From an uncultured Lachnospiraceae bacterium (GTDB taxonomy: Bacteria > Bacillota > Clostridia > Lachnospirales > Lachnospiraceae), in assembly GCA_947591155.1 (NCBI GenBank), contig CANQDA010000003.1, forward strand, positions 1 to 64,000: a stretch of 64,000 nt of DNA, written 5' to 3'. Position numbers and translations under genes: made by a program. The notes below the pieces were generated by a model, which worked only from the letters and a program-made list of their open reading frames with translations, ran no database searches and was not told the origin of the DNA. The number at the start of each line of letters is the position of its first letter. The stretch's first letter is position 1. Shown one piece after another: positions 50,153 to 59,372 of the stretch.

Positions 50153-51130
50153 TTATTCACTGAACCGCACGATCAGCATCTCCACAGCCAACCGGTCGCC
50201 CAGACGTCCGGTTTTCACATCCTCCTCAGCCTTCACGCAGTCCTCCACGATCCCGCGCAGCTTCTCCACGGAAAAACGCCCCGCCTGCGAAAGACTCCTT
50301 TTTACGATGAACGGCGCCAGACCGCTCTTTTGCGCAATCGCCCCGCTGTCGTATCCCTGTTCCCGCAAATCCTTGACCTGAAGCATCTGGTTGAACTGCC
50401 GCGCCAGCAGAAACAGGATGCGCATCGGCTGTTCCTTCAGCGAGAGCAGATCGTAATACAGATCCAACGCCTGTTTCTGCCGTTTCTCTGCCACGGCGCG
50501 CAGCATGTCAAAAATGCGGTTCTCCGTCGTGACCGTGCAGACAGCCTCCACGTCAGCCAGCTCAATCCCTTCCTTATCCAGCGTGTAGGACAGCAGCTTC
50601 TCCAGCTCCTGCGCAATGTTCTCCATATTGTCCCCGGCCATTTCCAGAAAACGGTTCATCGCGTCCGCTGTGATCTTCTTCTGCTCTTTATGTATCATCC
50701 CCGACACCCACTTTGTCAGGGTCTTCTCATCCTGCCGCCCAAGCTCCGCCACACGGCCGCTCTCCTTCACTGCCTTGAACAGCTTCGAGCGCTTGTCCAC
50801 ATCGTCCTCCACAAAAAGCAGAATCGTCTCCTGCGGCATCTCCGGCAGGTAGTCCGCAAGCTCCGGGCAAGCTTTCTTAAAAAACCCGCTGTCCTCGATC
50901 AGGATCAGTCTGTGCTCAGCAAAAAAAGGCAGCGTGTCGGCCTGAGCGATCAGCTGCTGCACATCGATCCCTTTGCCCTCGTACGCAGAAAAGTTCATCG
51001 TGTCGTCCTCGGGCAGTATCGCTTTCTTCAGCCTGTTCTTATACTGGTTCTTCAGGTAGCGTTCCTCCCCGTACAGGAGATAGACCTGCTTAAAATTCCC
51101 GGTCTTGATGTCTTCGTTGAGATTCTTCAT
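50153..51130 (-). CDS. holA: DNA polymerase III delta subunit
   Basis: 325 residues. VYLLYGEERYLKNQYKNRLK, ILIEDSGFFK and the C-terminal LFLLARQFNQMLQVKDLREQG are typical HolA motifs. The protein opens the sliding clamp as part of the clamp loader. The start at 51130 has GAGAGG; a longer frame to 51199 begins with an Arg-rich stretch and has no site. A SASP gene follows upstream in the same direction, an arrangement common in Clostridia. Confidence 0.92.
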   Translation of the reverse strand: MKNLNEDIKTGNFKQVYLLYGEERYLKNQYKNRLKKAILPEDDTMNFSAYEGKGIDVQQLIAQADTLPFFAEHRLILIEDSGFFKKACPELADYLPEMPQETILLFVEDDVDKRSKLFKAVKESGRVAELGRQDEKTLTKWVSGMIHKEQKKITADAMNRFLEMAGDNMENIAQELEKLLSYTLDKEGIELADVEAVCTVTTENRIFDMLRAVAEKRQKQALDLYYDLLSLKEQPMRILFLLARQFNQMLQVKDLREQGYDSGAIAQKSGLAPFIVKRSLSQAGRFSVEKLRGIVEDCVKAEEDVKTGRLGDRLAVEMLIVRFSE

Positions 51131-51251
51131 CACGGAGGATCCTCTCTTTTCTCCGGCACTTTTCGCCCGTCCCGCTTTCCGGCCGACAGCCGTCCGCATG
51201 CCCTGCGTCTTTTTTACTCTCCTCCTATTATAAAGATTCTCCGCCGATTAA

Positions 51252-51449
51252 TCAAGCCATGCCTTCTCTTCTCTCTCTCTTTTTCTTTGTCATCAGTCCG
51301 CCGATACGTCCTGTCTCCTTCGCAGTCAGAGATTTCCATCCGTTTTCGCGCACCTTGTCGAGCAGTCCCAGTTCCTCGGCGATCTCATATTTCAACTGGT
51401 CGTCGGGACTCAATTCTTCCCATTTCAGCTTTTTGTTCTTTTCCGACAT
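51252..51449 (-). CDS. Alpha/beta-type small acid-soluble spore protein (divergent)
   Basis: 65 residues. LKYEIAEELGLLDKVRENGW followed by KSLTAKETGRIGGLMTKKK has the two conserved blocks of alpha/beta SASPs, which coat and protect DNA in spores. The N-terminus is more acidic than usual, and the C-terminus ends in a basic stretch, so it may be a minor member. An AAAGGAG site lies 12 bases before the start at 51449. Confidence 0.83.
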   Translation of the reverse strand: MSEKNKKLKWEELSPDDQLKYEIAEELGLLDKVRENGWKSLTAKETGRIGGLMTKKKRERREGMA

Positions 51450-51594
51450 AGACAGACCATACTCCTTTCCGCGCATCCGCACTTAGAGTATGGCCTGTTC
51501 CCAAAAAAATATTCAGTTAAACGATTCCATTCAGACGAATCTCCCGACATGCTTCTTGCTGCAATATACTGCCCGGCAGACATCTACCCTGCTT

Positions 51595-51774
51595 CTACAC
51601 CTCCTGGGGCATCAACAGCGCGGCGATGATGTAAAAGATCACGCCCACCGACACCAGTCCGAAGATGACGAAGATCAACCGCACCACGGTCGAATCAATC
51701 CCGAAATACTCCGCGATCCCTCCGCACACGCCGCAGATCTTGCGGTCCGTACTTGATTTACACAGTTTCTTCAT
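51595..51774 (-). CDS. PspC-domain small membrane protein
   Basis: 59 residues. RKICGVCGGIAEYFGIDSTV followed by a single membrane helix (LIFVIFGLVSVGVIFYIIAALL) ending MPQEV is a minimal PspC domain. PspC proteins sit in the membrane and respond to envelope stress. GGAGG lies eight bases before the start. It is the last gene of the PadR-DUF1700-DUF4097 group, about 50 bases behind its neighbour. Confidence 0.9.
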   Translation of the reverse strand: MKKLCKSSTDRKICGVCGGIAEYFGIDSTVVRLIFVIFGLVSVGVIFYIIAALLMPQEV

Positions 51775-51821
51775 GGCTCTTCCTCCTTGTCTGTTTCTTT
51801 CTTGCTTCTTCCCGGTTTTTC

Positions 51822-52676
51822 TTAATCGTAACGCGAATGCTCTTCCTCCTCATGGTGAGTCGTCAGAGTACGCGCTGCGGTTTCCTCAAACAAAAGCTCC
51901 ACCGATCCGACGCCGCATTCGACCTTTATATCCTTTGCCGCATCGTTGTCGACCTCGTAATCGCCGCCAAGTCCCGAATGCTTCTCGCCGCCGATCACAG
52001 CGCCGCCAACCCCGTATTCCACCTTGTAGTTGAAATCGTCCTCTTTTCCGGCAAGCGTCAGGCGGACTTCCCCGACGCCTCCCTCAAGTTTCCCTTTCTC
52101 CCGGATATCCGCGCGGAGACTGATCTTTCCGACACCGCATTCCAGCTTCAGCTCTTCACATTTCAGGAAATCGCTGTCTCCGGACATCGCGACCGTCCCT
52201 ACCCCCGCATCGATATCGATCTCCTCAAGAACCTGATCCCGCGGGGCGTACAGCTTCAATTTTGCCGTGTTGCTTTTTGTCCTTATAAAGCTCAGGAGCG
52301 GTCTGTCGCAATCGACGCGGAGTTCTCCGTCATCCAGCTTGCAGCTGAAGCGGGAGTTCAGACGTTCGCCCTCCGCTTTCCATTCCTTCCCGTCGCATGG
52401 AATGATCTCGCAGTCCGCCAGGCCGACTTTCAGATTTAAGGCTCTTACCCCCGTATAGCTCTGCTCAAACGTTTTTCCCTTTTCGTCTGCGGTCAGCACG
52501 CCCAATCCGTCCACAAGCTTTCTGGCAGGGCCGCCCAGATTGAACCTTCCGGCCTCGACATTTTGCACAAATTCGTTGTAGTTGAATCCGGCGCACAGGC
52601 TCGCGATCCCAAGCGCGACTCCCGAAAGGAAAAAGGCCAGCGACAGCAACAGCAGCATCTTCGTCGTCTTCTTCAT
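51822..52676 (-). CDS. DUF4097-family beta-helix protein with an N-terminal membrane anchor
   Basis: 284 residues. A membrane segment (about 6-30) is followed by an extracytoplasmic domain of repeating short beta strands with Gly-Val-Gly turns (DAGVGTV, ECGVGKI, EGGVGEV, EYGVGGA, ECGVGSV), the DUF4097 pattern. The protein is probably a surface-facing beta-solenoid; the family lies in envelope stress operons such as those with LiaG. GAGGAGG precedes the start at 52676, which overlaps the DUF1700 stop as ATGA. A longer open frame running through the upstream gene is rejected. Confidence 0.87.
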   Translation of the reverse strand: MKKTTKMLLLLSLAFFLSGVALGIASLCAGFNYNEFVQNVEAGRFNLGGPARKLVDGLGVLTADEKGKTFEQSYTGVRALNLKVGLADCEIIPCDGKEWKAEGERLNSRFSCKLDDGELRVDCDRPLLSFIRTKSNTAKLKLYAPRDQVLEEIDIDAGVGTVAMSGDSDFLKCEELKLECGVGKISLRADIREKGKLEGGVGEVRLTLAGKEDDFNYKVEYGVGGAVIGGEKHSGLGGDYEVDNDAAKDIKVECGVGSVELLFEETAARTLTTHHEEEEHSRYD

Positions 52677-53419
52677 GCCGTCGCACCTCCTCTGCCGAAG
52701 ATCCGCCGGAGCAGGCGGCCGCACCATCCGCAGGCGCCGCGCACCAGATGAACGGAACCGCGAAATACTCCGGGAATCGCAATCTTTGCGCCCCATCCGG
52801 CCGCCACAAACAGCAGCAGCGCCGCCGCAAGCATCAGGAAGCCGAAGCTCATGAGCATCAGTCCCATCGCCGGCGCAGTCAGATTGATGATCCCGACAAA
52901 TATGCACGCCGCCCCTGAGACCAGAAACGCTGTCGCCGCCACAAACCCGCCGAACACCAGGCTGATCAGTCCGCCCAGAATGCCGATCACACAGCCAAGC
53001 AATCCGGTCACAACGGAAAATCCGGCCGACAGGATCGTCCCCAGAATCGGAAGTCCGAACACAAGAAACAGCACAAACAGAAGGATGCCGTTTCTTCTTT
53101 TCTCTGAGCCGCGTCCGGCCTCAGACTGCCTGCCCTGTCCCGCATATTTTTCCGGCGCCAGATAATCGTCGTCAAAGCGCTCGTCGCGATAGCCGCGCTC
53201 CGTAAACTCCCCCGCGTCCGGGCTGCCCTGCAGACCCTCCCGGATCTCCGCCGCCACCTTCATCGGATCGCCCAGGCGCCGAAGGAGCTCTGCCTCGCCC
53301 TTCGGACCTGCCTCCGCGAAGAGATCCTGATAGTAACGCAGCGCTTCCTCGCGCTCGTCCGGCGCCAGATCAGAGAGCAGCTCTTCCAGTTCTTTCAAAA
53401 AATCTTCCTGATTCATCAT
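52673..53419 (-). CDS. DUF1700-family membrane protein
   Basis: 248 residues. The N-terminal 80 residues (QEDFLKELEELLSDL, then EREEALRYYQDLFAEAG and ELLRRLGDPMKVAAEIREG) are the classic DUF1700 helical region. Several membrane helices follow (about 105-225) and a basic C-terminus. The family is nearly always encoded after a PadR regulator and before DUF4097, as here. Start and stop overlap both neighbours by ATGA. The likely role is envelope-stress sensing or anti-regulator function (inference). Confidence 0.9.
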   Translation of the reverse strand: MMNQEDFLKELEELLSDLAPDEREEALRYYQDLFAEAGPKGEAELLRRLGDPMKVAAEIREGLQGSPDAGEFTERGYRDERFDDDYLAPEKYAGQGRQSEAGRGSEKRRNGILLFVLFLVFGLPILGTILSAGFSVVTGLLGCVIGILGGLISLVFGGFVAATAFLVSGAACIFVGIINLTAPAMGLMLMSFGFLMLAAALLLFVAAGWGAKIAIPGVFRGSVHLVRGACGWCGRLLRRIFGRGGATA

Positions 53420-53736
53420 CTGCCGCCTCCCTGGAGCATCGCCGATATCTTGCCGGAATAGCTTTGCCATTCCGCGCGGTACATATTCAGCTGGGACAGT
53501 CCCTGCTCTGTCACCTTGTAGTATCTTCGGTTCCTGCCCGCGTACTCCTGATCGTACACGGAAAGGCAGTTGTCTCTCTGCAGCCTCCGCAGCACCGGAT
53601 ACAACGTCGACTCCGACACCTCAAGCACGCTGCGCACCTCCTGCGTGATCCGGTATCCGTACGTGCCCTCCGGCTCCCGGGACACGACCGACAAAACGAT
53701 GGCGTCCAGAAGCGCGGCTCCCGTATTAAAAACCAT
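53416..53736 (-). CDS. PadR-family transcriptional regulator
   Basis: 106 residues. A winged-helix PadR domain (LLDAIVLSVVSREPEGTYGY, then SVLEVSESTLYPVLRRLQRD and YYKVTEQGLSQL) is followed by a short dimerisation helix. PadR proteins repress their own operons and respond to membrane-active or phenolic compounds. The ATG at 53736 has GGGAGG. A perfect palindrome over the -10 box is the probable binding site. Confidence 0.92.
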   Translation of the reverse strand: MVFNTGAALLDAIVLSVVSREPEGTYGYRITQEVRSVLEVSESTLYPVLRRLQRDNCLSVYDQEYAGRNRRYYKVTEQGLSQLNMYRAEWQSYSGKISAMLQGGGR

Positions 53737-53835
53737 CCGACTGCATCCTCCCGTCACATCATTTCTATCCTCCGAATTCAGGCAGCCCGAATCTCCGTCG
53801 CGGAGAATAGTGCTGTTTTAATATTATTGAGCCAT

Positions 53836-53880
53836 TAATATTATATTTCATATAATATTACATGTCATAACATTTGTCAA
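53836..53880 (-). promoter_or_regulatory. Promoter of the PadR operon with an overlapping palindromic operator
   Basis: Minus strand: -35 TTGACA (53875-53880), 17-base spacer, -10 TATTAT (53852-53857). The 11-base inverted repeat TAATATTATAT / ATATAATATTA with TTC between (53836-53860) covers the -10 and start point, the position expected for PadR autorepression. Confidence 0.78.
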
Positions 53881-53915
53881 GAGCACACAAAATAACGCAA
53901 ACGTATATGAAGGCG

Positions 53916-55691
53916 CTACCCCGGCAGGCTTTCCCCCACGCACAGCGCTCCGTACCCGACCCAGTTGTTCGGATACCGCGCAAAACCCGGCAGCTGCCTG
54001 GCGCCGCTGCGCAGATACGCCCGCACTTTTTCCCCGTAGAGGTATGGATCGTTGCCGTTCACGATTCCCCACTGCATCAATAGCGCCGCTGCCCCGGTTA
54101 CAAACGGCGTCGCAAACGAGGTTCCCGAGACACTGATATATCCTCCTCCCACGGCCGTCGTCGTGACGTCAACGCCCGGAGCCGCCAGATCCGGCTTTGG
54201 CGTGAATGTTTCCTCCGGCCAGCCGCGCCCGGAAAACGAAGCGTAGGAACGATTGCGCGCGTCGTACGCTCCCACCGCAATCACTCGCGCTGCCGTGGAC
54301 GGAATCGTCATTGTAGTGTCAGCGGAAGGCTGGAGAAAGCGCGTGCCGCTCCCCCGCGCTTTTCCGTCAATCATCCACATCTGGTATTCTCCCGTGACTA
54401 ACCGGACCGGCGATAGAAGGACCGCCCAGACCCCACTGTCGAGATATGATCCGTCCGGAATAAAGTCCAAAAAAATCTCCTGCCGCCCCTGATACGGACT
54501 CGGTTCTCCATAATATATAAGCAGCTCCTCATTTCCGACGCGGTAGCGTGACACACCTGTCCCACGTCTGGGCAATACGACACGCTGTCCGTCCGGATGT
54601 ATCACCGTGACCTCAAACTCGTCCGCATAATCCTTCCAGAGCTGGATGTTTATGGACGTCTCATAATCATCGATAAGAAATTCTATCATCTGCGGTCTCC
54701 CTGCCACAAGCCGTCCGAAGGTGTGCCCGCCTGTGTTTCCCTCGTTCCCGGTACCAACCGAGATAACATTTCTGCCGCGGTTCGCCACCCCATTGATATA
54801 CGTCTCAAGAAGTGATGTGCCCCGGTGCGAGCCGTACACGCTCCCGATGCTGATGTTCACCGCGACGGGCCGGACAAGCTCCTCCGCCTTTCGTATCACA
54901 TATTCCAACGCCTGCATAAGCTCTGCCGTCCGTGGCGATCCGTTCTCCCGGAACATGCCAAGCTTCACCACGATCAGTTCACTCTCCGGCGCAATGCCCC
55001 GGTAACGCCCTGCGGAGGCACGTCCGTTTCCCGCCGCGATTCCCAACACCTCTGTGCCGTGTCCGCTCACATCACGCTCCGGTACAATCGCGTATCCGGC
55101 CCCTCGGCTCCCTGCGAATAGAGCAGCGTTAATCTCCTCCTGGGTGTACTCCAGACCCATTGAAAAATCCTCCAGAATCCTTCCCGCGCGCGACTCTGAC
55201 TCCGCCCCGTTCTCACGCAAAACCCCAGTCTGATCCCACATCGCCACAATCCGGGTACTCCCGTCCTCATTACGAAAATCGGGGTGAAAATAGTCCACGC
55301 CGGAATCAATGACCGCCACAAGAACCCCGCGTCCTGTCAAATCCAGCTGCGGCGTCTGTACGACTGAGACGCAGGATGCAGTACGTCCTATATCCAATGC
55401 AAAGTACATCTGCTTCGACATTTCCACATATTCAACCTGCGGCATCAGCGCCAACGTCCGAATCGCCTCGCGGGGTAATATTACGACCTCATATCCGCCG
55501 GAGAGCTGTACGACCTCCCAGTCTTGCGGAACCCGTCCTGCAAGCGTTCCACTGCTGCGCACGATCACCTCCCACATACGATCCTCTTCTCCATATCCCG
55601 CATCAAGAACTTCCGATTTCTGCCGCTCCTCCCGTGTCGCCTCCAACGCCAGATTCAGCAGATTCTCAATCTTCTGATCACCTTCCGCCAT
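53916..55691 (-). CDS. S8 subtilisin-like protease of the clostridial Csp-like type
   Basis: 591 residues with no signal peptide. A 110-residue N-terminal region leads into a subtilase domain with a complete triad: Asp129 (VAVIDSGVDYFHPDF), His211 (DVSGHGTEVLGIAAG) and Ser525 (SVSGTSFATPFVTG). A jellyroll-like insertion lies between about 330 and 450 (EFLIDDYETSINIQLW). This layout is that of CspA/B/C proteases, which activate spore cortex lysis in Clostridia; many gut Clostridia have extra copies of unknown role. All three catalytic residues are present, so it is probably active, unlike CspA or CspC. Start at 55691 with GGGAGG. No SleC gene is nearby. Confidence 0.87.
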   Translation of the reverse strand: MAEGDQKIENLLNLALEATREERQKSEVLDAGYGEEDRMWEVIVRSSGTLAGRVPQDWEVVQLSGGYEVVILPREAIRTLALMPQVEYVEMSKQMYFALDIGRTASCVSVVQTPQLDLTGRGVLVAVIDSGVDYFHPDFRNEDGSTRIVAMWDQTGVLRENGAESESRAGRILEDFSMGLEYTQEEINAALFAGSRGAGYAIVPERDVSGHGTEVLGIAAGNGRASAGRYRGIAPESELIVVKLGMFRENGSPRTAELMQALEYVIRKAEELVRPVAVNISIGSVYGSHRGTSLLETYINGVANRGRNVISVGTGNEGNTGGHTFGRLVAGRPQMIEFLIDDYETSINIQLWKDYADEFEVTVIHPDGQRVVLPRRGTGVSRYRVGNEELLIYYGEPSPYQGRQEIFLDFIPDGSYLDSGVWAVLLSPVRLVTGEYQMWMIDGKARGSGTRFLQPSADTTMTIPSTAARVIAVGAYDARNRSYASFSGRGWPEETFTPKPDLAAPGVDVTTTAVGGGYISVSGTSFATPFVTGAAALLMQWGIVNGNDPYLYGEKVRAYLRSGARQLPGFARYPNNWVGYGALCVGESLPG

Positions 55692-55912
55692 CACGCGCCC
55701 TCCCGTCCCGCACAACTTTGCTTCCCTTCATATATCCCTGTTCACAAAGTATGCATCCTACACCGATCACGTTCCGACGAAATTTGAAGCAACATCATAT
55801 CCCACTGTCAGGAGCCGCAGGGATTTCCGGTGGGTTTTCCCCGAAATACCGTAATATCGGTTTTCGGGCCCCCCAGGAAGGGTACCGTGCGGCTCCGTCC
55901 GAATATTTATCC

Positions 55913-56329
55913 TTATTCCTCCAACATCGTATTAATCCTGCGAAATCCCTTGCCTTCCTCCTCCATATCCTCCCATATCTGCTCCGCAAGATCAGCCAGC
56001 GTGCCCTCCTCAAAAGCAATCTTTCCACCATAAATGCTCATTCCCTCGGCGATCGCCTGCTGCGCCTCCAGATATTCGTCGTAATGTTCGTCCCCCTCGT
56101 AGAAGTCATTCCGCACATCGATTCCGTACCGCTCACGAAAAAAAGCAGCAAGCTCCTCTTCGCTCTCTGCCTCTTTTCTCCCGAAAAAGACAGGGGCAAG
56201 CACCTCGTACAGCAGATCCTTTTGTCTCTGCGCCGTCTGCTCATCTTCTGCCAGCAGAAAATAACTCGACGGTGCCTGTCCGTCCTTTCGGTTCAATCTT
56301 AACTTTTTCCATTTCGCAGTATTCTGCAT
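55913..56329 (-). CDS. Hypothetical protein
   Basis: 138 residues, not recognised. It is soluble, acidic, and helical in the C-terminal two thirds (DLLYEVLAPVFFGRKEAESE, then FEEGTLADLAEQIWEDMEEEG). The N-terminus is basic (NTAKWKKLRLNRKDG). There is no membrane segment or known motif. It sits between the Csp-like protease and the SGNH hydrolases, all leftward, and starts after a GGGAAAA site. Function not assigned. Confidence 0.7.
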   Translation of the reverse strand: MQNTAKWKKLRLNRKDGQAPSSYFLLAEDEQTAQRQKDLLYEVLAPVFFGRKEAESEEELAAFFRERYGIDVRNDFYEGDEHYDEYLEAQQAIAEGMSIYGGKIAFEEGTLADLAEQIWEDMEEEGKGFRRINTMLEE

Positions 56330-56410
56330 TCTGTTTTCCCGTTCTGACCCCCACAACGGATAAACAAACTACACTTATTTATTTGATATTATCTTATCAT
56401 ATATGTTATG

Positions 56411-57388
56411 TCAAGTGTTATTTTCTGTTTCCTTGAACTCCAGTCTCTCTTTTACCTTTGGAACAATTATGCTATTCCAGATCGCGTACCCGCTTTTGTT
56501 CATGTGCTCGCCGTCGTCGGATATCACGCCCCACTTTGGCGCCGTTCCCCTTTTGTTGACAAGGGATTCTGCCACATCAATATAGTACAGATCCTCTACC
56601 ATGCCGCAATACTTTTTCACCATTTTGTTGCAGCTTTTTTCCAATTCCCAGACTTTTTGCTTATTGTAATTGCAGTAGGTGGACACGTAGAAGATCGGAA
56701 CGCCCGGGAGCTCCCTGTGCAGAAGCTTCAGCAGCCTGCATACCCCAGCCGCCGTCCTGTCAGCAGACTTCGCCTTCTTAAGCTCGTTTCCTACGCCCGG
56801 ATACAGAATGACAGCAATCGGATCATATGCCACAATAAGCTTCTTATACCACTTCAGCCACTGTCTCGTCATAGAACCGCCGATTCCCATATTCAGAACT
56901 TCATACGGGGCAAACACCTCAGGGGCGTCTTTCCAGCGCCCGATGCTTGAACTGCCGGCCAATAGAATCCTCTTCCGGTTCGCTGCCACGTTATGCTTCA
57001 TTTGAAGATCTCTGCAGCGCTGTACTTTCGGGCTGATATTGTACACTGTCACCTTACACTGATATTTTCGTCCGCCTGCCTTTGCTGTGATCGTGCATAT
57101 TCCGGCCTGCTTCGCCTTCACAACGCCCCGTTGGCTTACCATCGCCACGCTGCGGTCGGACGACTTCCAGACAATCTCTTTCGACGTGTTTTTCAGCTTG
57201 AGCCGCTTTGTCTTATTCTGCTTCAGCTTCAGTTTTTTACTGCTGAGTTTCACTCTGCCGGATGAAACCGCTTTTACCGATGTGCCTTTGGCCTGAACCA
57301 CGGGCGCAAAAAGCATCCCTATGCACAGCAGTATAGGAATGTATGCAGATATTTTTCTTATTCGACTAATCCTGCGCTTTCTTTCCAT
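56411..57388 (-). CDS. Secreted SGNH/GDSL hydrolase with an N-terminal bacterial Ig-like domain
   Basis: About 325 residues. A signal peptide (ending VVQAKG) is followed by a BIG2-type Ig domain (KLKLKQNKTKRLKLKNTS, then VVKAKQAGICTITAKAGGRK). An SGNH hydrolase follows with block I ILLAGSSSIGRW, block II MGIGGS, block III GVGNE and the catalytic Asp-x-x-His in SDDGEHMNKSGY. Such enzymes often remove acetyl groups from polysaccharides. The start is uncertain: 57388 gives a clean signal peptide, but ATG codons at 57400 and 57415 are in frame. It is a paralogue of the next gene. Confidence 0.83.
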   Translation of the reverse strand: MERKRRISRIRKISAYIPILLCIGMLFAPVVQAKGTSVKAVSSGRVKLSSKKLKLKQNKTKRLKLKNTSKEIVWKSSDRSVAMVSQRGVVKAKQAGICTITAKAGGRKYQCKVTVYNISPKVQRCRDLQMKHNVAANRKRILLAGSSSIGRWKDAPEVFAPYEVLNMGIGGSMTRQWLKWYKKLIVAYDPIAVILYPGVGNELKKAKSADRTAAGVCRLLKLLHRELPGVPIFYVSTYCNYNKQKVWELEKSCNKMVKKYCGMVEDLYYIDVAESLVNKRGTAPKWGVISDDGEHMNKSGYAIWNSIIVPKVKERLEFKETENNT

Positions 57389-57477
57389 TGCCTCGGGCAT
57401 CCCCTTTTTTCTCATATTTATCATAGCACACTTTTTTCGGGAACAGCAAGCAATTTTTCGGGGTCTCTTTCGTTTTA

Positions 57478-58425
57478 TCACCTTTTCACCAGGGCATCCT
57501 CCACGGCAGGGACGATCGCCCCGCTCCAAAGCGCGTATCCGTATCTGCTCAGGTGGGCGTCGTCTCCTCCGATCACGCCCGGTTTCGGGTCGTCTCCGTC
57601 ATGGAGAATCCCGTCCAGATCGATGTAATACACGTTTTTCAGGCTCCGGCACAGTTTTTTTACTTTCTTATTGATGAGCTTCATCTTCGGCCAAAGCTTT
57701 TGGTACTTGTAATTGTTATAGAGTGATATACAGAAAACAGGAACGTCCGGAAGCTCCCGGTGCAGCCGTCTTAACAACTTGCAGGTATGCCCTGTTGCCC
57801 CGGACAGCGAATGGCTCCTCCGATATTCATTCCTTGAGCCCGGGAAGATCACGACAGCGGCGGGCCGGTAAGCTACAATGAGCTTTTTGTACCACTTCAG
57901 CCACTGTTCCGATGTGGAACCGCTGATCCCCATATTCAGGATCTCATATGGGGCAAACGCGGCCGCCGCGTCCTCCCAGAGTTCCATCGCTGAAGCCCCT
58001 GCCAGAAGAATCTTCCCCTGATTTCTCTTACGCTCATGCGATTTTAAAAGCTTCCGGTATTTATACTCTTTTTTGTTGGCACACACCGTGACCTTGCACC
58101 GATATGTCTTTCCCGCCGATCTCGCCTGGATCACGCAGCCGCCGCTCTTCCTGGCTTTAACCTTACCCCTTGACGTGACTGTAGCCACGCTTTTGTTCAT
58201 AGAACTCCAGCTTACGTTTCCCCCGGCGTTTCGAAGCTTAAGCCGAAAAGCGTCGCCCTTCACGAGCAGCAGATCGGATCGGCTGAGTTTCGCTTCTTGG
58301 GAGGAGTACGCCCCCGAGCCGTCTGCCGCGCGTGCGCTCAAAGCAAAAAGCATCCCCATGCACGCCAGCAGAAGGATGCTTATCAGAAATCTTATTCTTC
58401 CTGTATGTGTATTTGTTCCCGGCAC
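57478..58425 (-). CDS. Secreted SGNH/GDSL hydrolase with an N-terminal Ig-like domain (paralogue)
   Basis: 315 residues. It has the same layout as its downstream neighbour: a signal peptide (ending LSARA), a BIG2-type segment (LLLVKGDAFRLKLRNAGG, then GKVKARKSGGCVIQARSAG), and an SGNH domain. Block I is ILLAGASAMELW, block II MGISGS, block III FPGSRNE and the C-terminal Asp-x-x-His is GDDAHLSRYGY. The Gly and Asn of blocks II-III are kept, so it should be active. The two genes are adjacent and leftward, about 90 bases apart, from a local duplication. Confidence 0.85.
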   Translation of the reverse strand: MPGTNTHTGRIRFLISILLLACMGMLFALSARAADGSGAYSSQEAKLSRSDLLLVKGDAFRLKLRNAGGNVSWSSMNKSVATVTSRGKVKARKSGGCVIQARSAGKTYRCKVTVCANKKEYKYRKLLKSHERKRNQGKILLAGASAMELWEDAAAAFAPYEILNMGISGSTSEQWLKWYKKLIVAYRPAAVVIFPGSRNEYRRSHSLSGATGHTCKLLRRLHRELPDVPVFCISLYNNYKYQKLWPKMKLINKKVKKLCRSLKNVYYIDLDGILHDGDDPKPGVIGGDDAHLSRYGYALWSGAIVPAVEDALVKR

Positions 58426-58622
58426 AGTCTCGCCCTCCCTCTGAAACGATCATAACACATTTCACCGGGATAGGACAAGCGGTTTTATTCGTTCGGCAGT
58501 TTCCCGAAACGCACTGCTGTCCACTTCGTATACAGCAATGCGCAGTTTGTGCATGATAATTTGCTCCGCAAAGCCCAAACTGCCACTTGAATCACTTTCT
58601 TACGGCTTCAGCAGCAAGTGCT

Positions 58623-59264
58623 TCAGCCTATTTGAATCGTGCCAAATCTCACCTTAATATACGCCTTGATCGCCTCCATCGTCCCGTCGAAGCCGAGCCG
58701 CTCACTGTTGAGGCAGAGGTCGTAGTTGCGCGCATCCGTCCACTCCTGTCCGGTGTAGTAGCGGTAGAAATCGCTGCGATATTTGTCCGTCTTCTCGACA
58801 AACTTCTCGACGTCCTTGCCGGTGAACGCGCGGCGTTCGATCGCCTGCTTCACGCAGTATTCCCGCGACGCGTGGACAAACACGCTCACGAGACCCGGAT
58901 TGCCCTTGAGCACATAGTCCGCGGCGCGCCCGATGATCACACAGGACTCCTTTTCGGCCAGCTCGCGGATGATCTTCGCCTGATAATTGAACAGATTGTG
59001 ATCGCTGACAAACTCCTCGCTGTCCGGCGCGATCAGCTTGCCCTTGTACTCCGGAGCGCGCCCCTTGCCGAAAAACAGCGGCGTGCGCTTCAGCTTCTCG
59101 TCCGCCTGGTTGAACAGACTCTCGTTGATCCCGCTGTCGTCGGAGGCCATCTTGATGATCTCCTTCTCATAGCAGTTGATCCCGAGATCCTCCGCCAGCA
59201 TATGGCCGATCGTCCTTCCGCCGCTCCCGAAATGCCTCGCAATCGTCACTATTACGTTTCCCAT
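58623..59264 (-). CDS. Cytidylate-kinase-like family protein
   Basis: 213 residues. NVIVTIARHFGSGGRTIGHM is the phosphate-binding loop of the 'cytidylate kinase-like' (AAA_26) family, and ESCVIIGRAADYVL is a second conserved block. The rest is helical. The family phosphorylates an unknown substrate in many Clostridia; true CMP kinase is a separate enzyme. The start at 59264 is preceded by GGGTGG; a longer frame is open but unlike the family. The 197 bases between it and the next leftward gene hold no clear feature. Confidence 0.87.
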   Translation of the reverse strand: MGNVIVTIARHFGSGGRTIGHMLAEDLGINCYEKEIIKMASDDSGINESLFNQADEKLKRTPLFFGKGRAPEYKGKLIAPDSEEFVSDHNLFNYQAKIIRELAEKESCVIIGRAADYVLKGNPGLVSVFVHASREYCVKQAIERRAFTGKDVEKFVEKTDKYRSDFYRYYTGQEWTDARNYDLCLNSERLGFDGTMEAIKAYIKVRFGTIQIG

Positions 59265-59372
59265 ACTACACCACCCTTTCCTCACTTTACTTTTAAGAAT
59301 ACCTTTTCGATACATTATAATCCTTAAACCGACGGCCACATCGGAACAGGGACGACCTGAGGCGGCTTAATT

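Noticed and set aside
51822..52907. Long start for the DUF4097 protein, adding 77 residues
   Set aside because: The extension overlaps the DUF1700 gene in another frame, is Arg/Cys-rich and lacks a ribosome site, whereas 52676 has GAGGAGG and an ATGA overlap.
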